A stretch of DNA of 64,000 nt, from contig NZ_CP020372.1 of assembly GCF_002813775.1 (NCBI RefSeq), positions 1-64,000 of the forward strand, given 5' to 3'. This document shows, piece by piece, positions 16,526 through 25,846 of the stretch. This stretch comes from Candidatus Thiodictyon syntrophicum (lineage in GTDB: Bacteria; Pseudomonadota; Gammaproteobacteria; Chromatiales; Chromatiaceae). The notes below the pieces were generated by a model. It did no database searches and was not told where the DNA came from. It saw only the letters and a list, made by a program, of their open reading frames with translations. The translations under genes were made by a program, and so were the position numbers. Numbering within the stretch: position 1 is the first letter of the stretch; every line of letters starts with the position of its first letter.

Positions 16526-17683
16526 ATGGACCCGATGCAGTATATCGAACCGGCCGTGGTCCCCGGCGGGTGGGTCGCGGGCTGGCATCGCCGCTGGCTC
16601 GACCTGCGCAATCGGCTCCTGGCGTCCTCGCGCTTCCAGCGCTGGGTGGCCGGGTTCCCGCTGACCCGGCCGCTCGCCCGGCGCCGGGCGCGACACCTGT
16701 TCGACCTGTGCGCGGGCTTCGTCTACTCGCAGATCCTCTTTGCCTGTATCGAGTTGGACCTCTTCGACCTGCTTGCCGAAGGTCCCTTGAGCGTGTGCGA
16801 TCTGGCCGGGCGTCTGGGTCTCCCGGAGCCCGCGACCCGGCGCCTGCTCAAATCGGCCGAGTCCCTGGAACTGGTTGAGCGCACTGCCGCGGATCACTAT
16901 GCCCTGGGTGAGCTTGGGGCGGCCCTGCGCGGCAATCCGGGGATCGTGGAGATGGTGCGTCACCACGCCATGCTCTACCGCGATTTGGCGGACCCCGTGG
17001 GTCTGCTGCGTGACCGGCGCTCGACCCATCTGGGGGCCTACTGGGCCTATGCCGACAGCGCGGCGCCAGAGTGTCTGGAGACCGGGAGCACCCGCGACTA
17101 CACCGCCCTGATGAGCGACTCTCAGGGGCTGGTCAGCAGTGACATTCTGGACAGTTATTCCATGGAGCGGCACCGTCGGCTGCTGGACCTGGGGGGCGGG
17201 AATGGGACCTTTCTGGCGGCGGTCGCGGCCCGCTGGCCGCACTTGGACTTGCGACTCTTCGACCTGCCGGCGGTGGTTGAGCAGGCCAGGGAGCGCCTGG
17301 CGCGCGAGGGGTTGGCGGCCCGCACCCAAGCCATCGGCGGCGACCTGTTTCGCGATACCCTGCCGTCAGGCGCCGACCTGATCACCCTGGTGCGGGTGGT
17401 CCATGACCACGACGACGGTCCAGTCATGGGGCTCCTGCGCGCCGCGCGCCAGGCGTTGCCGGACGATGGGACCCTGCTCTTGGCCGAGCCGATGGCCGGG
17501 ACGCCGGGGGCGGAGCCGATTGGCGAGGCCTACTTCGGGTTTTATCTCTGGGCCATGGGCAGCGGACGTCCGCGTACCTGTCAGGAACTCACCGCCATGC
17601 TGCACCAGGCCGGCTTCAGCTCGGTGCGCGAGGTCTCCACGCGGCGGCCCCTGTTGATGCGTCTCCTGGTCGCCCGCGCCTGA
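16526..17683 (+). CDS. crtF: Carotenoid 1-hydroxy O-methyltransferase
   Basis: A 385-aa SAM-dependent O-methyltransferase. The N-terminal half is a dimerisation/winged-helix domain (about 60-160); the SAM-binding loop is [14 protein letters not shown] (about 223-236) and the acidic DLPAVVE follows. CrtF methylates the C-1 hydroxyl made by CrtC, giving the methoxy group of spheroidene-type carotenoids and of okenone. The start at 16526 has GAGGGA upstream; longer in-frame extensions cross the promoter. dxs follows after 26 bp, so carotenoid modification and precursor supply are cotranscribed. A decayed second crtF exists at 32636-32796. Confidence 0.9.
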   Translation: MDPMQYIEPAVVPGGWVAGWHRRWLDLRNRLLASSRFQRWVAGFPLTRPLARRRARHLFDLCAGFVYSQILFACIELDLFDLLAEGPLSVCDLAGRLGLPEPATRRLLKSAESLELVERTAADHYALGELGAALRGNPGIVEMVRHHAMLYRDLADPVGLLRDRRSTHLGAYWAYADSAAPECLETGSTRDYTALMSDSQGLVSSDILDSYSMERHRRLLDLGGGNGTFLAAVAARWPHLDLRLFDLPAVVEQARERLAREGLAARTQAIGGDLFRDTLPSGADLITLVRVVHDHDDGPVMGLLRAARQALPDDGTLLLAEPMAGTPGAEPIGEAYFGFYLWAMGSGRPRTCQELTAMLHQAGFSSVREVSTRRPLLMRLLVARA

Positions 17684-17709
17684 CCAGGACGCGCAGGAAA
17701 TCCACGACT

Positions 17710-19611
17710 ATGCCTCACCGGCACCCGCTGCTCCATTCCATCGACAGCCCCGCGGACCTGCGCGCCCTCGCCGAGCCCCAGTTACAGCAACTCGCGGGCG
17801 AACTGCGCAGTTTCCTGATCGACTGTGTGTCACAGACCGGCGGCCACCTGGCGGCCGGGCTCGGCGTGGTGGAACTGACCATCGCGCTGCACTACTGCTT
17901 CGACACCCCGCGCGACCGCCTGGTGTGGGACGTGGGCCACCAGGCCTACCCGCACAAGATCCTCACCGGACGCCGCGCGCAGATGTGCTCGCTACGCCAG
18001 GAGGGCGGGCTCTCCGGCTTCCCCAAGCGCAGCGAAAGCCCCTACGACTGCTTCGGCGTCGGCCACTCCAGCACCTCCATCAGCGCCGCCGTCGGCATGG
18101 CGCTCGCCGCCCGGCAGCACGGGGAGCGCCGCCAGGTGGTCGCGGTGATCGGTGACGGGGCCCTGAGCGGCGGCATGGCCTTCGAGGCCCTGAACCACGC
18201 CGGCGCCCTGGACGTCGACCTGATGGTGATCTTGAACGACAACAAGATGTCCATCTCCCCGCCGGTGGGGGCCATCAGCAACCACCTCTCCCGGCTGCTC
18301 TCCGGCAAGCTCTACACCTCGGTGCGCGAGGGCGGCAAGAGCGCGCTCAAGGCCATGCCCCAACTGCGCGAGTTCGTGGGCCGCTGGGAAGAGCACATGA
18401 AGGGCATGGTGATGGGCGGCACCCTGTTCGAGGAGTTGGGCTTCAATTACATCGGCCCTATCGACGGTCACGATATCCCGAGCCTGATCCGCACCCTGCG
18501 CAACATGCGCGGCATCCCGGGCCCGCGCCTGCTGCACGTGGTGACCCAGAAGGGCCACGGCTATGAGCCGGCCGAGGGTGAGCCGGTCACCTATCACGGC
18601 GTGACCCCCTTCGATCGCCATACCGGGCGTCTGCACAAGGGCGCGCCCGGCAGCCCGAGCTACACCCAGATCTTCGGCCAATGGCTGTGCGATACCGCGG
18701 AACTCGACCCCCGCCTGGTCGGCATCACCCCCGCCATGTGCGAGGGCTCCGGGCTCACCGCCTTCGCCAAGCGCTACCCGGAGCGCTTCTTCGACGTCGG
18801 CATCGCCGAACAGCACGCCGTCACCCTGGCCGCCGGGATGGCCTGCGATGGCCTCAAGCCGGTCGTGGCCATCTATTCGAGCTTCCTGCAACGTGCCTAT
18901 GACCAGCTCATCCACGATGTCTGCCTGCAGGACCTGGACGTGACCTTCGCCGTCGACCGCGGCGGCCTGGTCGGGGCGGACGGCGCCACCCACGCCGGCA
19001 GCTTCGATCTGAGCTTCGCGCGCCCCATCCCCAACCTGCTGATCCTGGCCCCGTCCGACGAGAATGAGTGTCGGGCCATGCTGCGCACCGCCTATGAGTA
19101 TCCCGGTCCCGCCCTGGTGCGCTATCCCCGCGGCAGCGGCCGCGGCGTGGCCATCGACCCCGCCACCCCGGCGCTGCCCATCGGGCGCGGGCGCCTCCTG
19201 CGGGAAGGCCGACACTGCGCCATGCTCGCCTTCGGCAGCCTGGTCGGCCCGGCGCTCGCCGCCGCCGAGGGGCTCGATGCCACGGTGGCGGACATGCGCT
19301 TCGTCAAGCCGCTGGACGAGGACCTGATCCTGGACCTGGCCCAGGGACACGACCTGCTGGTGACCTTGGAGGAGAACGCCATCGCCGGCGGGGCCGGCAG
19401 CGCCGTCTCCGAACTGCTGTCGGAGCGCGGCGTCCTGGTGCGCTGCATCCACCTGGGGCTGCCGGACCGCAACGTGGAGCACGCCGAACAACCCGCCCAG
19501 CTCGCCATGTGCGGACTCGACGCCGCCGGCATCACCGCCCGGGTGTACGCCGAACTGGATCGACTGGGGCTCGCACCAGCCCCGCGCCCCATCGGCGCCG
19601 CAACAGCTTGA
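17710..19611 (+). CDS. dxs: 1-deoxy-D-xylulose-5-phosphate synthase
   Basis: A 633-aa thiamine-diphosphate enzyme joining pyruvate and glyceraldehyde 3-phosphate, the entry step of the MEP isoprenoid pathway. The TPP motif [15 protein letters not shown]...NDNKMSI is at about 152-183, [10 protein letters not shown] at about 117-126, the transketolase central part contains [18 protein letters not shown], and length matches the family. It directly follows crtF, and a perfect hairpin ends the unit. A chromosome-encoded second dxs is likely in such organisms but cannot be checked here. Confidence 0.95.
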   Translation: MPHRHPLLHSIDSPADLRALAEPQLQQLAGELRSFLIDCVSQTGGHLAAGLGVVELTIALHYCFDTPRDRLVWDVGHQAYPHKILTGRRAQMCSLRQEGGLSGFPKRSESPYDCFGVGHSSTSISAAVGMALAARQHGERRQVVAVIGDGALSGGMAFEALNHAGALDVDLMVILNDNKMSISPPVGAISNHLSRLLSGKLYTSVREGGKSALKAMPQLREFVGRWEEHMKGMVMGGTLFEELGFNYIGPIDGHDIPSLIRTLRNMRGIPGPRLLHVVTQKGHGYEPAEGEPVTYHGVTPFDRHTGRLHKGAPGSPSYTQIFGQWLCDTAELDPRLVGITPAMCEGSGLTAFAKRYPERFFDVGIAEQHAVTLAAGMACDGLKPVVAIYSSFLQRAYDQLIHDVCLQDLDVTFAVDRGGLVGADGATHAGSFDLSFARPIPNLLILAPSDENECRAMLRTAYEYPGPALVRYPRGSGRGVAIDPATPALPIGRGRLLREGRHCAMLAFGSLVGPALAAAEGLDATVADMRFVKPLDEDLILDLAQGHDLLVTLEENAIAGGAGSAVSELLSERGVLVRCIHLGLPDRNVEHAEQPAQLAMCGLDAAGITARVYAELDRLGLAPAPRPIGAATA

Positions 19612-19721
19612 GGTCCTCCAACGGGGGCCTGACGGCTAGGCAATCAGCCGCCCGAAACCGAGTAGCTGAATGGCGCGAACAGACTCTGCTGCCGTCGCGT
19701 TTTTTCCGTTCAACAACAAAA

Positions 19722-19753
19722 ACACCGCGGCTCGGTTAACCGAGCCGCGGTGT
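19722..19753. terminator. Bidirectional terminator between dxs and LH2 operon
   Basis: A perfect 32-bp palindrome, arm ACACCGCGGCTCGGTT followed by its complement without a loop. On the minus strand it is followed by TTTTTGTTGTTG, so it serves the right LH2 operon well; on the plus strand the tail is weaker (CTTCTGC). It lies between two convergent units. Confidence 0.75.
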
Positions 19754-19853
19754 CTTCTGCGTAAATGCTGCCACTGATCGAGGACTAATACGGCGCGGCA
19801 CCATCCATTACCGCAGGGAGAAGTGCGGCATGCTGTCGCGTCGCGTTGTCGAC

Positions 19854-20105
19854 TCAGCTATACTTGGCGACGGAAGCCATGGCAACCACGGCGACGGGTT
19901 GGTGCTTCTTCGCGGCGGAATCCTTGAAGCCATAGCCAGGCAGGGAGAGGGCATAGCTGTGAACCAGCCACATCTGGACCATCAGCACGATGAACCACGG
20001 AACCATCCAGTTGGCTGGGTTGATCACGGTCCAGACCTTCCAGTCTTCTTCCGGATGCTCGATCTTGACGATCTTTTCATCGGCCAGCAGATACGGAACT
20101 TTCAT
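19854..20105 (-). CDS. pucA: LH2 alpha chain (copy 3)
   Basis: An 83-aa LH2 alpha polypeptide with MKVPYLLADEKIVKIEHPEE, a WKVWTVINPANW entry, the ligand His in MWLVHSYAL and a tail rich in Ala and Val ending KYS. It is the last gene of the right BABA operon. It is closest to copy 1 over the N-terminal half. Confidence 0.95.
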   Translation of the reverse strand: MKVPYLLADEKIVKIEHPEEDWKVWTVINPANWMVPWFIVLMVQMWLVHSYALSLPGYGFKDSAAKKHQPVAVVAMASVAKYS

Positions 20106-20151
20106 TTGCGTTACCTTAGACGTTAGACTTGGATAGACCAGTCGAATCAGA

Positions 20152-20292
20152 TCAGAACCAGGGTTGATAAGCCCAGGTCACCAGGTGGACAGCGGATGCA
20201 ATCATCACCCAACTCCACACGCCATGCTTCCAGTGCTCATGAAACTCCTTCGCCTGCTCGTTGGTCAGACCCGAGATGTTGCCAGAATTCAT
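20152..20292 (-). CDS. pucB: LH2 beta chain (copy 3)
   Basis: A 46-aa LH2 beta polypeptide with the same translation as copies 1 and 2 (MNSGNISGL...AYQPWF). It lies 46 bp upstream of its alpha partner. The alpha genes have diverged more than the beta genes, which suggests stronger constraint or gene conversion on beta. Confidence 0.95.
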   Translation of the reverse strand: MNSGNISGLTNEQAKEFHEHWKHGVWSWVMIASAVHLVTWAYQPWF

Positions 20293-20417
20293 TTTCGAAA
20301 CCTCATACGTGACATTTGTGAGAAGAGCGAGTTCACCGTTACGGGTGAAGACCGCTCTTCAGTGGCGGGGTACTTGAACCCGCGATCCAGCGCCAGATAC
20401 CCTGCGGCGCTTTGTTC

Positions 20418-20672
20418 TTACTGAGCGACGGGAGCCGGGGCGACCATCACGACGGGCTGCTTCGCGGCGTACGCTTCGGCGGCGGCATCCTTCCAGCCAT
20501 AGCCGGGCAGGGCCAGGGCATAGGTGTGAATCATCCACATTTGGACCATCAGCACGATGAACCACGGAACCATCCAGTTGGCCGGGTTGATCACGGTCCA
20601 GATCTTCCAGTCATCTTCCGGATGCTCGATCTTGACGATCTTCTCATCGGCCATCAAATAAGGGACTTTCAT
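20418..20672 (-). CDS. pucA: LH2 alpha chain (copy 4)
   Basis: An 84-aa LH2 alpha polypeptide, the most divergent copy: MKVPYLMADEK, helix end MWMIHTYALALPGYGWKDAA and a tail with EAYAAKQPVVMVAP. Changes around the ligand His (LVHSYALS to MIHTYALA) are of the sort that shift LH2 absorption in other species through lost or gained hydrogen bonds. That effect is inference. Confidence 0.95.
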   Translation of the reverse strand: MKVPYLMADEKIVKIEHPEDDWKIWTVINPANWMVPWFIVLMVQMWMIHTYALALPGYGWKDAAAEAYAAKQPVVMVAPAPVAQ

Positions 20673-20711
20673 TTAAATTACCTTGGTTTGTGAAGTTTGG
20701 ACGAAGTCTGA

Positions 20712-20852
20712 TCAGAACCAGGGCTGGTAAGCCCAGGTCACCAGGTGGACAGCGGATGCGATCATCACCCAGCTCCACACGCCATGCTTCCAATGCTCGT
20801 GAAATTCCTTTGCCTGCTCGTTGGTCAGACCCGAGATATTGCCAGAATTCAT
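20712..20852 (-). CDS. pucB: LH2 beta chain (copy 4)
   Basis: A 46-aa LH2 beta polypeptide, promoter-proximal gene of the right operon, with the same translation as the other short beta copies. The promoter with two TGT-N12-ACA sites lies 160-230 bp upstream. Confidence 0.95.
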   Translation of the reverse strand: MNSGNISGLTNEQAKEFHEHWKHGVWSWVMIASAVHLVTWAYQPWF

Positions 20853-21013
20853 CTTCATAACCTCAAAGACGTTGTGAAAAAACCGTCCCCATCAGCCTAT
20901 GGCGGCAGAGACACCCACCGTCGATCCAGATCGCAACACCCTGGCGCCCCGCATCCTGACTTAATTTGTTCGAGACGGGTTGCGTCTTGGAACAGCCCGG
21001 CGATCTAGGCGCT

Positions 21014-21079
21014 ATTGTAACCCGGTAGCCGCCTGTGTCAAGGCCAACTGACATTTATTTGTGTCAGGGTTGGCTTACA
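21014..21079 (-). promoter_or_regulatory. LH2 promoter with two PpsR/CrtJ-type palindromes
   Basis: On the minus strand -35 TTGACA (complement of 21036-21041), 16-bp spacer, -10 TACAAT (complement of 21014-21019), a near-consensus sigma70 promoter. TGT-N12-ACA sites at 21036-21053 and 21062-21079, again 26 bp apart. Spacing, the ATTTATTTG between the sites and the overlap with the -35 repeat the pattern at 15525-15590, so the whole promoter was duplicated with the operon. Confidence 0.8.
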
Positions 21080-21225
21080 TTAAGCCTGGCCTAGCGATCC
21101 GCGCGCCAGACGCATCGCGTCCACGACCAAGGGGAGGGTGTGGGCGGCTGGAGGCGAGCCGGGACAATCGCAGTAAGATCCGTCGTTACAATGGGTTAGG
21201 TATTCCCCGATGGGCGCCGCCGGGG

Positions 21226-23130
21226 TCAGGTGCCCGTCGTCAACGGACCGACCAGCGCCACGGCCGGGATTGGGTTCTCACGCAGGTGCTCCGCCGCCAG
21301 GACACGATTTGCCGCCATCCTGCCGGTCATGGTGGCCGCCTCCATCAGATTGGCCGGCACCTCGAGTCTGACGAAGTCCCCGGCAAGAAACAGGTTGTCG
21401 AAGGGCGTAGCGACGCCCGGCCGCCCCGCATGGTCGCCCGGTGCCCAGCGTGGGAAATTTTCCTGCATCATGTAAATGTCGTGAATGACTCCGGCCCCTT
21501 GCAATTCCGGGATCAGCTCGTCCAATTCCGCCCGCATCAGCCGCTTGATTTCGGCTTCCGGCAGGAGGTTATGTGCTTCCACGGCATAGGCATGTAACTC
21601 GACGACGGCGCCGCGCCGACGCCTCGCCCAGTCCTCGTACGCCGGCTGCAACTGCGAGTAGATGGCGATGGAGTCGACGTAACGGTAGCCGCTGACGGTA
21701 TAGAAAGGAACGTATTGTGGGCGCAGCTCCCGGTCGAGCCAGATGCGCCAGACGATGTAGGGGTCGGCAACGCCCAAGCGCGCGACGCTGCTGACCAGCG
21801 CCTGATCGGAGATCTCGGAATGGGCCAGGATATTCTTCAGTCCAGGTACATCGCAGGCCAGTACGAAATAATCCGCGGCATATTCGGTAGCAGGCTGGAG
21901 CGGCGCCGCCGTCAGGTGCACGGTATCGCCCCGCAACTCTGCCGCCACCGCAGGCAGGGGCAGGATGGCCGGACCCGCGGTCGGCAAGCCGTGCCGATCA
22001 TATTTAGCACCATGGCAAGGACAGGCGAAACCGCCGGTGGCTGGGTCGAGTGCAACTGGACAGCCCATGTGCGTGCAGCGGCTCGACAGCGCTGCGTAGT
22101 CGCCGCGGTCGTCCCGCTTGACGAAGTAAAGCTCTCCGGAGCTGGAGCGGGTCGGTTGCCAGTCGGCCCCCACCGCGCTGGCCGGGACCTGGTGAGCTTC
22201 ACCCGGACTACTCCCCGCCGACCGCAAGACCAGCTTGGTGATGCGCCCATCCGTTTCCACCAGGCGCTCGGCCTCCATGCCGGTCAACACCTTGCCGCCC
22301 AACGCAATCAGTATGTCTTTCAGAGGTGTGACTACCGAGGTCATGGCGTCGTCGATGGTTTGGTCGTAGCCCATGCCGTCGGGGTTGCCGAGGTAGAAAA
22401 AATGAAAGAAACGGATACCTTCAGCGGTCGAATACTGATGGAACTGATTGAAGGAGGTATGCGCGAAGGGTTCGATGATCGTATCGACCATGGGCCGGTT
22501 GATATTCTGGCAAAAGCTCTTGAAGTCGACGCCGTCGAACTCACGAAATGTCCGTTCCGGCTGGTAGCGCATCAATTCATACAGCGCGTCGGAGGGCGGG
22601 TAGAAATCCAGCAGGGAGACGGACTTGGCCTGGCCGACGACCGCGAGCAGGTTGAACGGAAACAGCGTCGTGGTATTGGTGAAGCTCTCCATCGGTTTGT
22701 CCTTGAAGAGGATCGGGTAATCGCGCACCGGCTTCAGGTGTTTCAGCAGTCCGGCCTCGGCGAGCAGTCCCTTTAGGTTATAATATTGGTTGAAAAAGCC
22801 GTGAAAGCCGTGCTCCATGGCCATGGTTTCGCCCTCGACCTGCACCTCCCACCCGGTCAGCCGACCGCCGAGTTGGCTCGCCCGCTCGACCAAGATCACA
22901 GCGAATCCGCGCTTCAGTAATTCATACGCGGCGGCGATGCCGGCCAGGCCGCCGCCGACCACCAGGACCCGCTTCGCAACGACGGGGCGCTCCGGCAGCG
23001 CATCGTTGTCCGCGGCGGCGAACGGCAGGATCGTTCGCTGCGGCTGAATGGCAGCAAGGCCGGCAGCGCCCACGGCTGTTCCAGCCAATGTCGCGAGTCC
23101 GACGTTTCGAAGGAAAATGCGGCGTTTCAT
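21226..23130 (-). CDS. crtU: CrtU-type carotene desaturase/methyltransferase with Rieske domain
   Basis: A 634-aa FAD-dependent enzyme. A Rossmann FAD motif (VLVVGGGLAGIAAAYELLKRG) is at about 55-75. A Rieske [2Fe-2S] insertion lies at about 330-400 with CTHMGCPV and CPCHGAKYD. The C terminus has the second flavin motif (NLFLAGDFVRLEVPANLMEAA). CrtU converts a beta-ionone end to an aromatic chi or phi ring; okenone has a chi ring. The N terminus KRRIFLRNVGLATLAG followed by Ala-rich sequence looks like a twin-arginine signal. The ATG at 23130 is chosen; a TTG at 23181 is possible. Next to it, transcribed divergently, is crtY, the enzyme supplying its substrate. Confidence 0.85.
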   Translation of the reverse strand: MKRRIFLRNVGLATLAGTAVGAAGLAAIQPQRTILPFAAADNDALPERPVVAKRVLVVGGGLAGIAAAYELLKRGFAVILVERASQLGGRLTGWEVQVEGETMAMEHGFHGFFNQYYNLKGLLAEAGLLKHLKPVRDYPILFKDKPMESFTNTTTLFPFNLLAVVGQAKSVSLLDFYPPSDALYELMRYQPERTFREFDGVDFKSFCQNINRPMVDTIIEPFAHTSFNQFHQYSTAEGIRFFHFFYLGNPDGMGYDQTIDDAMTSVVTPLKDILIALGGKVLTGMEAERLVETDGRITKLVLRSAGSSPGEAHQVPASAVGADWQPTRSSSGELYFVKRDDRGDYAALSSRCTHMGCPVALDPATGGFACPCHGAKYDRHGLPTAGPAILPLPAVAAELRGDTVHLTAAPLQPATEYAADYFVLACDVPGLKNILAHSEISDQALVSSVARLGVADPYIVWRIWLDRELRPQYVPFYTVSGYRYVDSIAIYSQLQPAYEDWARRRRGAVVELHAYAVEAHNLLPEAEIKRLMRAELDELIPELQGAGVIHDIYMMQENFPRWAPGDHAGRPGVATPFDNLFLAGDFVRLEVPANLMEAATMTGRMAANRVLAAEHLRENPIPAVALVGPLTTGT

Positions 23131-23486
23131 GGTTGACAATTTACTCTCTTCAAATGACCTCGATCGTTCGACCTCCCCCAATCCGGGGAAACCGATCCTG
23201 TCGTTGTGCCAGCCGCAACCCGGAACCCCGGACCCTGGCCACCGGCCAGTTTAGGCGAAACGGTGATCGCCAGCGTTGACCCCCGTCAAGCGCGAGCAGG
23301 CTAACCGTGGGTCGCCGCAGCGGTGAGAAACGGACGGTGCGTATGCTACCATGACGCGGATATCGCCGATCGCAGCGCCGCGCCGCGCAGGCCGGCGATG
23401 TCTGCGACGCCCCCGTCGCGGTGCGGGCGCATTGCCCCGCGGACCGCGCGGCGGCGATCCCTTTACGAAGACCACAGGTACACCCG

Positions 23487-24668
23487 ATGACATCACGGCC
23501 TTCCGAGCAAAACGACGCCGATTATCTGCTCATTGGCGGGGGATTACAGAATGCGCTGATCCTGTTGGCGTTGGCCAAGCGCAACCCCACCGCGACCGTG
23601 CTCATGCTGGAGCAGGACCAGTCCCTGGGCGGTAATCACATTTGGTCGTTTCAGGCGCTGGATCTGCCGGTCGCGGCCAGGTCGTGGGCCGCGCCGGTGG
23701 CCGAATATACCTGGCCGGGGTACCAACTGTATTTCCACCAGTCGTCGCGCTGGGTCGGCGGCACCTACAGCTCATTGAGCTCTGAGCACCTCGAGCGACT
23801 GCTCAGGCAGGCGGAAGTCGACAACCCCAACATCCGGATCCGCACCGGCGCCAGGGTCCGGGCGAGCGACGCAACGTCCGCCACCCTTGAAGACGGAACG
23901 GTGCTGCGCGGACGCCTGGTGATCGATGCCCGTGGGCCGGAGAGTCGCACGGGCGCAAGCGGCGGCGGCTACCAGAAGTTCTTGGGCCTGGAGTGCAAGC
24001 TGCGCCGCCCGGCGCCGATCACTGCACCGATCCTGATGGACACACGCTGCACCCAAAGGAACGGCTTCCGCTTCCTGTATGTGCTACCGTTCGCACCAGA
24101 TCGTGTGCTTGTCGAGGACACCTATTTTTCCAATAGTCCCGAGATCGACGCCGACGCGTTACGCGCCCCGCTCGTCGCCGATGCCGCCGCCATGGGGTTG
24201 GACATCGAGCGGGTCTTGCGTACCGAGGTCGGCGTGCTGCCGATGCCCTCGCGCAACGTGTTTAATCCGCAAGCCCGCGGTCCGATTCAAGGTGGGTACA
24301 CCGGTGGCTGGTTCAATCCCGGTACCGGTTACTCGTTTGCGGCGGCGATCCGTCTCGCCGAGCACCTTTCGCAGACGCCGATCGAACAGGTTTTTGGGCC
24401 GCAGTGGCGGGGACTCGTTCGCCGCATGCGTGTCCAGGCGGTCTTTTTCGCCTTCCTGAATCTGCTGATGTTCGGCTTTTTCCATGATGCGCAGAGGCGC
24501 AAGCTCATGGAGCGGTTCTATCTCCTGCCTGACCCGGTCATCCACCGCTTCTTCGCGATGGAAACCACCCTGGCGGATCAGTGGCGCATCCTCTGGGTGG
24601 GGGCGCCGTGGACACCGAAGGGGTGGGCGCGACGCCCAGAGACACAACCGCCAGTAACCAGCGAATAG
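23487..24668 (+). CDS. crtY: Lycopene beta-cyclase
   Basis: A 393-aa flavoprotein of the bacterial CrtY family, starting YLLIGGGLQNALILLAL (dinucleotide-binding motif at about 14-30) and LEQDQSLGGNHIWSF (about 46-60), both diagnostic. It cyclises a psi end of lycopene to a beta ring. In an okenone maker only one end is cyclised, giving gamma-carotene for CrtU. It is divergent from crtU with about 350 bp between the starts. No TGT-N12-ACA site was seen in that gap. Confidence 0.9.
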   Translation: MTSRPSEQNDADYLLIGGGLQNALILLALAKRNPTATVLMLEQDQSLGGNHIWSFQALDLPVAARSWAAPVAEYTWPGYQLYFHQSSRWVGGTYSSLSSEHLERLLRQAEVDNPNIRIRTGARVRASDATSATLEDGTVLRGRLVIDARGPESRTGASGGGYQKFLGLECKLRRPAPITAPILMDTRCTQRNGFRFLYVLPFAPDRVLVEDTYFSNSPEIDADALRAPLVADAAAMGLDIERVLRTEVGVLPMPSRNVFNPQARGPIQGGYTGGWFNPGTGYSFAAAIRLAEHLSQTPIEQVFGPQWRGLVRRMRVQAVFFAFLNLLMFGFFHDAQRRKLMERFYLLPDPVIHRFFAMETTLADQWRILWVGAPWTPKGWARRPETQPPVTSE

Positions 24669-24842
24669 CGGGGGCGGGACCGGAGTCGCCTGGTATCCGT
24701 TGCGCCCCGGGAGCGCCCGCGTCAGCGGCGCGCCGGGGCGTGCGGGATCTTGCCCGGTATCTGCGCTGATAAACTCACATCACCGGATGGATAGTAATGT
24801 GTCGCGGGTCGCGGCTTGGCTCACCTCCGGCGGCGGACGTGC

Positions 24843-25241
24843 TTACTTGGTCAAGCCGAAAATGTGCATCAACCACGCGGCGGACACGAAGAAAGCGACG
24901 GCGGTGAAACAGACCTTGAGGTAAAACCGAGCGTTCGCCAGCAGTGTCTTGCGTATGTCGTGACTGCTCGTGAGTTGCGGGGGGGGCGCCTGCCCAGCCG
25001 ATTGCGTACCCTCGACCCGCGGTTCAGCCGGCATCAAGGCATAGGGCGCCACGCGCGAGACCTTGAAAAACTGGATGTCGGATTCGGCCCCCGCCTTTTC
25101 GATCACCACAAACTCGGTATTGGCGTCGAGGCTGCAATCGGTAGCGAAGCGCAAGGCGAAATCTTCGATGCTTTCGGCGGCCCCAAGGTATTCCCAGGAC
25201 TTGGATTTGTCCGGCCAAGTTCGTCTCCCCGCGTAGTTCAT
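24843..25241 (-). CDS. Unknown tail-anchored protein in the okenone block
   Basis: A 132-aa protein I do not recognise. The first 85 residues are soluble and mixed in composition (EYLGAAESIEDFALRFATDC, EFVVIEKAGAESDIQFFKVS); a Pro-rich linker follows; one hydrophobic helix near the C terminus (FYLKVCFTAVAFFVSAAWLM, about 106-125) would leave it anchored with the bulk in the cytoplasm. The ribosome site GAGGG is 8 bases before the ATG, and a sigma70-like promoter is upstream. It lies tail to tail with crtY and divergent from the crtD paralogues. Confidence 0.65.
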   Translation of the reverse strand: MNYAGRRTWPDKSKSWEYLGAAESIEDFALRFATDCSLDANTEFVVIEKAGAESDIQFFKVSRVAPYALMPAEPRVEGTQSAGQAPPPQLTSSHDIRKTLLANARFYLKVCFTAVAFFVSAAWLMHIFGLTK

Positions 25242-25351
25242 GTGATGACCCTCATTGACTTAAATGATGTTCAGGCGTTTGACCCGCGCGCTCACGATGA
25301 GTCGGCGGCATGCTGCGATCTCGCTCCTAAAGCGGGCGCGAAAACCTTCCA

Positions 25352-25380
25352 ATACTAACGATTCGCTCAAGTTGGTGCAA
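25352..25380 (-). promoter_or_regulatory. Promoter of the tail-anchored protein gene
   Basis: On the minus strand -35 TTGCAC (complement of 25375-25380), 17-bp spacer, -10 TAGTAT (complement of 25352-25357), about 110 bp before the start at 25241. The -35 lies inside one copy of the repeated motif CAAGTTGGTGCAAACC. Confidence 0.5.
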
Positions 25381-25769
25381 ACCATGCAATAATTAGGTGT
25401 TGGTGTTCTGGATCAGGTTCAACCCACCCACCTCAACCCTCGCCGGCAAGGGGGCAAGAAAGTCGGCGCCTTGTGCTGCTGAGTCGAGCCGCGAGCCAAG
25501 GGGAACTGAACGATGACAGTTCCGGCGTGGCCCAGGCCCCGGCGCCTGGGGGCAGGCGTTTTCGCTGGCCCTAGCGCCGATCGTCGGGCGCGCCCGCAAA
25601 CATCCACCGATCGCCACCCCCGCCGCCCCTCCTGGATAAAGGCGGGAGCGGAAGCTCACAATGACGGCCGCCGCAAGAATAACGATGGGCGGTGCGGGCC
25701 TACCCGCGGACCTGCGATCAAGTATCCGGGCTAGCTTACCAGTTGCCCAAGTTGGTGCAAACCCTGTAA
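25368..25769. repeat. Pair of 22-bp direct repeats flanking a promoter region
   Basis: CAAGTTGGTGCAAACCATGCAA at 25368-25389 and CAAGTTGGTGCAAACCCTGTAA at 25748-25769 match over 16 consecutive bases and 20 of 22 overall, 380 bp apart. One overlaps the putative minus-strand promoter, the other sits about 80 bp before the first crtD paralogue and overlaps TTGCCC-N18-TAAACT. The shared sequence may be a regulator site for this divergent pair. The 360 bp between them show no gene. (Motifs are quoted in two overlapping parts of the same site.). Confidence 0.55.
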
Positions 25770-25846
25770 ACTGGAAAGTTCAGAATCCAGATTCTAAATT
25801 TAGACGCTCTGTACTGGGCGGCGTAGTAACCTGACAAGGCGGGCCA

